Source: a virus. Taken from it: a DNA stretch of 42,216 nt. The translations under genes were made by a program, and so were the position numbers. The notes under the pieces are model-generated. The model worked only from the letters and a program-made list of their open reading frames with translations, was not told the DNA's origin and did not search any database. The stretch covers positions 1 to 42,216 of the IMG/VR virus record IMGVR_UViG_3300025420_000010; one strand, written 5' to 3'. How positions within the stretch are numbered: the stretch's first letter is position 1; each line of letters starts with the position of its first letter. Below are positions 38,554 through 42,216 of the stretch, in pieces.

Positions 38554-38641
38554 AAACCCATCAAATCGACGCGAGTCGTTTTGTTAGGCCCATCTAGGCC
38601 TCGCTGTTTGACAATCTAATCAACAACATAGGAGTCGAAAA

Positions 38642-39196
38642 ATGACTAATCTTAACGCGCGCCTACAATTCCAATCTTTCGCCGTTAATGCCGATGAATT
38701 GCCTCAACAATCCATCGACGCGCTATTGCAATTAGGGTTTTCTACCAAAATCAAAAACGCAATAGCGGGCGTTAGGGCGGGTGTATTAGGAACGGGTGCA
38801 ACGCCTTGGTCGCAAGATGATATACACGACGCGGCAGTTGACGCGGGCCTTTCGACATGGGGCGCAAACGATGACACGGCGCAAGCAATTTGCGACCATT
38901 ATCAGCGTCAAATGTTCGAAAGCATCCTGACAGGCATTGCGCCGCAACGCGCAAGCGCCGCTCGTATCAGCCCCGACGAAAAATTGCGCCGCACTATCGC
39001 AATTGAAATGCTTGAAGACTGGGCGAAAGCCCAAAATCGCGCCCTGCCAAAGCGCAGCAAGCCCGATGAAAAGAAGGCTTTCGACGAATATCTGGCCAAA
39101 GCGCTTGCCAAGCCAAAATTCGCCGCCAGCGTCGAAAAAGAATTCACGCGCCGCAAGTCACTTAAGGCGCTTGATCTTGATGATCTTATAGACTGA
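38642..39196 (+). CDS. Unknown early-type protein, 184 residues
   Basis: GGAG 7 bases before the ATG. It starts MTNLNARLQFQSFAVNADEL and is helical and charged; the end (FDEYLAKALAKPKFAASVEK, RRKSLKALDLDDLID) is rich in Lys, Ala and acidic residues. It is the first gene after the strongest promoter of the region and is followed by a strong terminator, so it is probably made in quantity early in infection, perhaps as a host-takeover or DNA-binding protein. No motif recognised. Confidence 0.6.
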   Translation: MTNLNARLQFQSFAVNADELPQQSIDALLQLGFSTKIKNAIAGVRAGVLGTGATPWSQDDIHDAAVDAGLSTWGANDDTAQAICDHYQRQMFESILTGIAPQRASAARISPDEKLRRTIAIEMLEDWAKAQNRALPKRSKPDEKKAFDEYLAKALAKPKFAASVEKEFTRRKSLKALDLDDLID

Positions 39197-39200
39197 CAAC

Positions 39201-39231
39201 AAAAGGCCGGACGTAAAAAATCCGGCCTTTT
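39201..39231 (+). terminator. Strong intrinsic terminator, bidirectional
   Basis: AAAAGGCCGGA (39201-39211) and TCCGGCCTTTT (39221-39231) form an 11-bp stem with a 9-base loop and a U tract (CCTTTTCTTT) on the plus strand; the minus strand also ends in T. It starts 5 bases after the stop of the 184-residue gene. Confidence 0.88.
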
Positions 39232-39256
39232 CTTTCCCCACAAATGGAGTCATCAA

Positions 39257-39451
39257 ATGAATAATTCACAAAAACTGCAAGCCTTCATCCTGCATTCTCC
39301 ATCCAAACCAGTTCAATTTTGGGAGGTAGTAAGGCTGGCGCAAGAACTCGACAAAGAGGTTGTGATTATAGAAGATTTTTGCCCAGACATGCTGGAGTTC
39401 AATTTTACTGATCTTTCCACCACAAGCGTAAAATATCGCGAGCTACCCTGA
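39257..39451 (+). CDS. Small unknown protein, 64 residues
   Basis: ATG preceded by GGAGTCATCAA. Starts MNNSQKLQAFILHSPSKPVQ; alpha/beta character with an acidic stretch (ELDKEVVIIEDFCPDMLEF). It lies between a terminator and a hairpin, so it may have its own transcription signal or depend on read-through. Unknown function. Confidence 0.55.
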   Translation: MNNSQKLQAFILHSPSKPVQFWEVVRLAQELDKEVVIIEDFCPDMLEFNFTDLSTTSVKYRELP

Positions 39452-39460
39452 CAATTCAAC

Positions 39461-39486
39461 GCCCCCGCCAGAAATGGTTGGGGGCA
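39461..39486 (+). terminator. Hairpin between two small genes
   Basis: GCCCCC (39461-39466) pairs with GGGGGC near 39480-39485, and CCA/TGG extends the stem inward with a mismatch. No U tract follows, so it may be an mRNA-processing or pausing structure rather than a terminator. Confidence 0.4.
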
Positions 39487-39519
39487 ATCTCTACTGGCAA
39501 CCACAAAAGGAGTCCCCAA

Positions 39520-40116
39520 ATGGCAATAACTCAAGAGCGTATGATCGCGCTTATAACTGCTGCTCGGCAGTGCAAAGATTGCGCCCTAACCTACCAGCGC
39601 TTCATAACAACCGAGATCAAAAATCTCCCTGCAAACCCAGAACTCGCTGACGTAATGGTGACGCTCCGCGCAATCCAGACGCTCGCCCTCACAAACTCTA
39701 TCCCGATGGAGGCTGCGGAAATCCTTGCGAGAGAGGAGGAGCATTTCAGGCTCATGGCGACAAAAAACAAACGCTCCGCTGAATACGCAAGGCGCAAGCG
39801 CGGCAGCGGCACAAACGATGTCCCCGAACTATCTGGCCTCAAATCACCCACAGCACCAAAAACGCTCGACAGATTTAAATACGCTTCCTTACAGGAGATC
39901 GTTCGCCCTCATCCATCTCACCCAAACCAACCACCTGCCACCAACTGGAGCCCTGACGACGATCTCATCCAGCACAAAATCAAAATCAACGAGGCCCACA
40001 AAAAGGCCAACATGCCAGAGCCTTACACCGACGTTTACGACTCCAGCGTGCCATTGCGAGATGACGACTGCCGCGCATTAGGCATACCAGTTCTATCTGA
40101 CGACGAACTATTCTAG
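39520..40116 (+). CDS. Unknown protein, 198 residues
   Basis: ATG at 39520 with AAAAGGAG 7 bases upstream. The first 90 residues are helical with Cys (AARQCKDCALTYQRFITTEI; EAAEILAREEEHFRLMATKN); the second half is polar and Pro-rich (HPSHPNQPPATNWSPDDDL), probably disordered. CKDC could bind metal with other residues. Function unknown. A large inverted repeat follows. Confidence 0.6.
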   Translation: MAITQERMIALITAARQCKDCALTYQRFITTEIKNLPANPELADVMVTLRAIQTLALTNSIPMEAAEILAREEEHFRLMATKNKRSAEYARRKRGSGTNDVPELSGLKSPTAPKTLDRFKYASLQEIVRPHPSHPNQPPATNWSPDDDLIQHKIKINEAHKKANMPEPYTDVYDSSVPLRDDDCRALGIPVLSDDELF

Positions 40117-40124
40117 CGTGTAAA

Positions 40125-40172
40125 ATAATGGGCCCAGCGTAAGGTTAAACCCCTTGACGTTAGGCCCATTAT
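40125..40172 (+). promoter_or_regulatory. 48-base inverted-repeat element with embedded promoter
   Basis: ATAATGGGCC (40125-40134) and GGCCCATTAT (40163-40172) are perfect 10-base arms. Inside, CGTAAGG and CCTT-G-ACG can extend the stem. A promoter-like pair TTGACG (40154-40159), 17 bases, CATAAA (40177-40182) overlaps the right arm. It could be a terminator-operator-promoter junction between the gene ending at 40116 and those starting at 40236. Confidence 0.55.
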
Positions 40173-40235
40173 ATGCCATAAAAAGATAGCGCATAAAAAG
40201 CGCACAGCGACCCTTCAGCAGTTGGACTATCGCAG

Positions 40236-40553
40236 ATGGCAACAAACAACTCCTACAACAAGCATTTTAACAGAGTGCGCAAAAGCAAAGCGCAGAGCTT
40301 TGCTGAATATGAAGCACAACCTCCCCACGTTCGCGCATGGTTTCAGCAATTCCCCGCCAACGTCTGGCCAGGAAGTTATGAAAGCATCGAGCGCCTCATC
40401 CCCGACAGCGAGGCCCGTCATCTCGCCGGACTCGAAGCAGTCTGGGGCCCTGACCATCCAGCAGTCATCGACGCTCGCCACAAAATCCATGTCAAGCGTG
40501 GCAAAGTTCAGCGCGTGGCAGACCTCAACGACCTCGACGACTTCGACTTTTAA
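40236..40553 (+). CDS. Small unknown protein, 105 residues
   Basis: Starts MATNNSYNKHFNRVRKSKAQ and has a Trp-containing middle (RAWFQQFPANVWPGSYESIE) and an acidic end (LNDLDDFDF). The ribosome-binding site is weak. It is the first gene after the inverted-repeat promoter element. The acidic C terminus recalls DNA-mimic or SSB-type tails, but I do not recognise a family. Confidence 0.55.
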   Translation: MATNNSYNKHFNRVRKSKAQSFAEYEAQPPHVRAWFQQFPANVWPGSYESIERLIPDSEARHLAGLEAVWGPDHPAVIDARHKIHVKRGKVQRVADLNDLDDFDF

Positions 40554-40565
40554 CAGGAGCGTAGC

Positions 40566-40769
40566 ATGACCCTCAAAGCACAACTCGAAACCATCTGGAA
40601 CCGCCGGGGAGTCGAAAACCCCGGCAATATTAACATCTGGGCTCTTGAAGGCGAACGCCTTTCAGTCAAGCCTGGAGCAAAGCGCCGCCCCGCTTGGGAC
40701 AAAGCACTGCTCAAACGTGCCAAGCGCGACCTTCCCAACTGGTATGCAAACAAGTCCAAACCCTACTAG
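40566..40769 (+). CDS. Small basic protein, 67 residues
   Basis: ATG preceded by AACAGGAGCGTAGC. Basic and Trp-containing (TIWNRRGVENPGNINIWALE, KRRPAWDKALLKRAKRDLPN). Unknown function. Codon pattern and a good ribosome-binding site support a real gene. Confidence 0.55.
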   Translation: MTLKAQLETIWNRRGVENPGNINIWALEGERLSVKPGAKRRPAWDKALLKRAKRDLPNWYANKSKPY

Positions 40770-40798
40770 GCGCAAGCGCCTTTCCAACAGGAGATCCC

Positions 40799-41065
40799 AT
40801 GATCTACGCAGAGTTCTACAACTCCACCCCCTCCGGCCTTCAGCCCGCTTGCGGTGATCGCTCAGTCATCATCCTCGACGGTAGACATAACCCTGCAACA
40901 AACGGCCAAATCGCTGCAGCCGAATGTGCAAAGCGCGGCTACGCTGCGTGGCGGATCTTTCGCGGCGAGTCTTTCACACGGTCAAGCCCGATCTCACAAA
41001 TCTGGCCGATCACCAACTCAAAACCAGTGTCCAACCCCGTATGGCTTTCAGCCCACAGCATCTAA
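40799..41065 (+). CDS. Small unknown protein, 88 residues
   Basis: Start at 40799 follows CAACAGGAGATCCC. MIYAEFYNSTPSGLQPACGD is followed by VIILDGRHNPATNGQIAAAE and AKRGYAAWRIFRGESFTRSS. The sequence looks like a small alpha/beta fold. No family recognised. Followed after 10 bases by the next gene. Confidence 0.55.
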   Translation: MIYAEFYNSTPSGLQPACGDRSVIILDGRHNPATNGQIAAAECAKRGYAAWRIFRGESFTRSSPISQIWPITNSKPVSNPVWLSAHSI

Positions 41066-41075
41066 GGAGCCCCCA

Positions 41076-41294
41076 ATGTTCTGGTTCAAACACAAATCTC
41101 AAATCGCAGCACTTCAAGCGCGCATCGAAAATCTGCAGTTCCAACTCGACGCGCTCGAGAACTTTGTTCACTCCGACACATTCCACGAAATTGTGGAGTC
41201 AAAATTCGACGAGTCCAAGTTCGACGATCTCGCGCAAGAGGCTGTCGAGCGCGCCGTCGAAAACGCTGATCTCCGCATCTCAGTGAGGTTCTAA
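41076..41294 (+). CDS. Small coiled-coil protein, 72 residues
   Basis: ATG at 41076 follows AAGGAGCCCCCA. After MFWFKHKSQ comes a heptad-like helix (IAALQARIENLQFQLDALEN) and an acidic second half (FDESKFDDLAQEAVERAVEN). Probably oligomeric; function unknown. Confidence 0.55.
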   Translation: MFWFKHKSQIAALQARIENLQFQLDALENFVHSDTFHEIVESKFDESKFDDLAQEAVERAVENADLRISVRF

Positions 41295-41295
41295 A

Positions 41296-41580
41296 ATGGA
41301 CTCCTTCATCCAACACACAGCCGGAGGTGTGCTATTCTCCGGCCCCGACGCCATACGCCTCCAGCAAGCCATCACCCTCCGCTCTGCGATCAAACTCTAT
41401 CGCTCATGTGGAGTCATCCCAACTCGCGGGATGGGCATTACCAAAATGCTTGCCCTGACCACCAACATCACTGGCAAAAAATACAAACGCACCCAGACCG
41501 AGGACGCCATGCGCGACCTCCACATCTGGATTGAAACCATGAAATCAGCCCTGCCAATCTTCGAGGAGCATCTACAATGA
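41296..41580 (+). CDS. Small unknown protein, 94 residues
   Basis: ATG one base after the previous TAA, so probably translationally coupled. MDSFIQHTAGGVLFSGPDAI is followed by a helical part (LQQAITLRSAIKLYRSCGVI) and RTQTEDAMRDLHIWIETMKS. Unknown function. Confidence 0.55.
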   Translation: MDSFIQHTAGGVLFSGPDAIRLQQAITLRSAIKLYRSCGVIPTRGMGITKMLALTTNITGKKYKRTQTEDAMRDLHIWIETMKSALPIFEEHLQ

Positions 41581-41753
41581 GCAAAAAGCAATTCAACTCC
41601 ATCGCCAACGCCCTCCGCGCTGCGCGGCCCCACATGACTCCAGATGCCTACCTCAACCTTGTGGACGAGATGTCTTACATTTGCAGTCAAGCATCCAGCA
41701 CGTTCAAACCAGATCGTTTCAAAGACGCTTGCTTTGAGGAGTCAGAGGCATGA
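41577..41753 (+). CDS. Small unknown protein, 58 residues
   Basis: ATG overlaps the previous TGA (ATGA). Starts MSKKQFNSIANALRAARPHM; helical with two Cys near the end. Overlaps the next gene by 4 bases. Unknown function. Confidence 0.55.
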   Translation: MSKKQFNSIANALRAARPHMTPDAYLNLVDEMSYICSQASSTFKPDRFKDACFEESEA

Positions 41754-41926
41754 TCGAACTCGAGATCGACCCTCACGCCTTACAGGAGGTCTGCAGGCTC
41801 ATGGGCTTCTACATGGAAGACTGCCACCAACTCGACGCAGCTCTTCTCAAAGAAGCCCTGTCCGAATTCCAATCTGCGCTCGACGATTATGCCGAGCGCC
41901 AATACATCCTGCGCACAACATACTAG
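41750..41926 (+). CDS. Small acidic helical protein, 58 residues
   Basis: ATG overlaps the previous TGA (ATGA). MIELEIDPHALQEVCRLMGF continues as acidic helix (LLKEALSEFQSALDDYAERQ). Same length as its neighbour but not clearly similar in sequence. Unknown function. Confidence 0.55.
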   Translation: MIELEIDPHALQEVCRLMGFYMEDCHQLDAALLKEALSEFQSALDDYAERQYILRTTY

Positions 41927-41934
41927 GAGCCCCA

Positions 41935-42216
41935 ATGCAAACCTTCTTACCCTACGCTGACTTCACCCAGACCGCCCGTTGCCTCGACCGCCAACGCCTC
42001 GGCAAACAGCGCGTCGAGACTCTCCAAATCCTCAACGCCCTCACCAACCCCCGCTACGGCTGGCAGTCACATCCCGCCGTCAACATGTGGCGCGGCTGCA
42101 CACAACTCCTCTGCACCTACGGCATCGAGATGTGCCGTGAGTGGCTCAAGCGCGGCTACGAGGACAACACCGGCCCCAAAATCGCAGCCTTCTTCGACTC
42201 CTCCGACTCCAACCCC
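41935..42216 (+). CDS. MSMEG_6728/pyrimidine-dimer-glycosylase-like protein (partial)
   Basis: ATG at 41935 with AGGAGCCCCA upstream; the frame is open to the window edge (94 residues seen). The pattern MQTFLPYADFTQTARCLDRQ, RLGKQRVETLQIL, GWQSHPAVNMWRG and GIEMCREWLKRG matches the MSMEG_6728 family, related to T4 DenV-type pyrimidine-dimer glycosylases (Pyr_excise). The conserved L-D-x-x-R-L-G-K-Q-R-V-E block and H-P-A-x-x-M-W are intact. It may act in DNA repair or base removal, which fits the UDG domain at the left end. The C terminus is outside the window. Confidence 0.75.
   Translation, partial: MQTFLPYADFTQTARCLDRQRLGKQRVETLQILNALTNPRYGWQSHPAVNMWRGCTQLLCTYGIEMCREWLKRGYEDNTGPKIAAFFDSSDSNP

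Larger units (their letters stand above)
38182..38641 (+). promoter_or_regulatory. Divergent control region, possible replication origin
   Basis: 460 bases without a gene. It holds an 8-base inverted repeat ACCCCTAT/ATAGGGGT (38202-38209/38239-38246), the sequence ATTGACAGGCC in both orientations (minus 38230-38240, plus 38524-38534), a 9-bp palindrome around seven T (38385-38409), a 17-base palindrome (38462-38478), four copies of a TTARGCCCATC-like motif, and AT-rich stretches. These are features of an operator/promoter region between early and other genes, and AT-rich palindromic DNA could also serve as an origin. No iterons are obvious. Confidence 0.55.

Noticed and set aside
40854-41075. 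Upstream extension of the coiled-coil protein at 41076
   Set aside because: The extension overlaps the gene at 40799-41065 entirely and lacks a ribosome-binding site, whereas the ATG at 41076 has AAGGAG at good spacing.
1-42216. tRNA genes, CRISPR arrays, integrase and attachment sites
   Set aside because: No cloverleaf with a T-loop GTTCRA pattern in a gap, no regularly spaced repeats, no tyrosine or serine recombinase protein among the genes. I could not run tRNA or CRISPR software, so very degenerate copies could be missed.
1-42216. Right and left edges joining as one circular genome
   Set aside because: Reading from the last codon of the right edge into the left edge would fuse the MSMEG_6728-like protein directly to the methyltransferase tail, which is not a plausible protein, so the window is likely an internal piece. 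A physical assembly check would be decisive.

Overview
The window is a 42.2 kb piece of a tailed double-stranded DNA phage (Caudoviricetes) or a closely related prophage. The virion genes are of the short-tailed P22 type: a 743-residue portal, a scaffold, a P22 gp5-like coat protein, gp4-like and gp10-like tail accessory factors, and three large Ala/Gly/Gln-rich proteins resembling DNA-ejection proteins. An outer-membrane-lipoprotein-like lysis gene and many Sec signal peptides point to a Gram-negative host. I see no integrase, repressor, tRNA or CRISPR. Both edges cut through genes (a methyltransferase-like tail at the left, a MSMEG_6728/pyrimidine-dimer-glycosylase-like gene at the right), so the genome continues on both sides.

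Layout. (1) 1-5104, plus strand, replication/modification: methyltransferase tail, a DUF1599/Nmad1-like gene, a uracil-DNA-glycosylase (UDG)/3'-5' exonuclease fragment, an HNH endonuclease, two tiny membrane-protein genes, the polymerase half of a family A DNA polymerase, and a Walker A ATPase resembling helicase/primase-type proteins. (2) 5134-38181, minus strand: one very long late operon read from right to left. In order of transcription it holds a putative small terminase, small basic proteins, a ParB-like protein, a metallophosphoesterase, a PD-(D/E)XK-like nuclease, a cassette of exported fiber/decoration-like proteins including a 1465-residue fiber, a lysis cassette, large terminase, portal, three unknown proteins, scaffold, coat, fibers, gp4, gp10, the ejection proteins and finally a tail-collar fiber. 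(3) 38182-38641: a non-coding divergent control region with palindromes and promoter-like sequences. (4) 38642-42216, plus strand: a run of small unknown early-type genes, mostly with strong GGAG ribosome-binding sites.

Points that stand out. The DNA polymerase is split between exonuclease motifs II and III by a cassette starting with an HNH endonuclease, so the exonuclease active site is divided between two polypeptides. Six virion-like or late proteins start with Sec-type signal peptides, and the mature parts of those containing cysteine have even numbers of it. A 90-residue-period repeat (QFF repeat) is fused twice to the N terminus of the gp4-like protein and occurs a third time in a fiber-cassette protein that also carries a paralog of the gene next to gp4. 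The leader between scaffold and coat can form five successive hairpins. An 11-base motif close to TTARGCCCATC recurs in non-coding DNA, clustered in the control region.

Functions are assigned from motifs and family resemblance recalled by eye. No database search was run.
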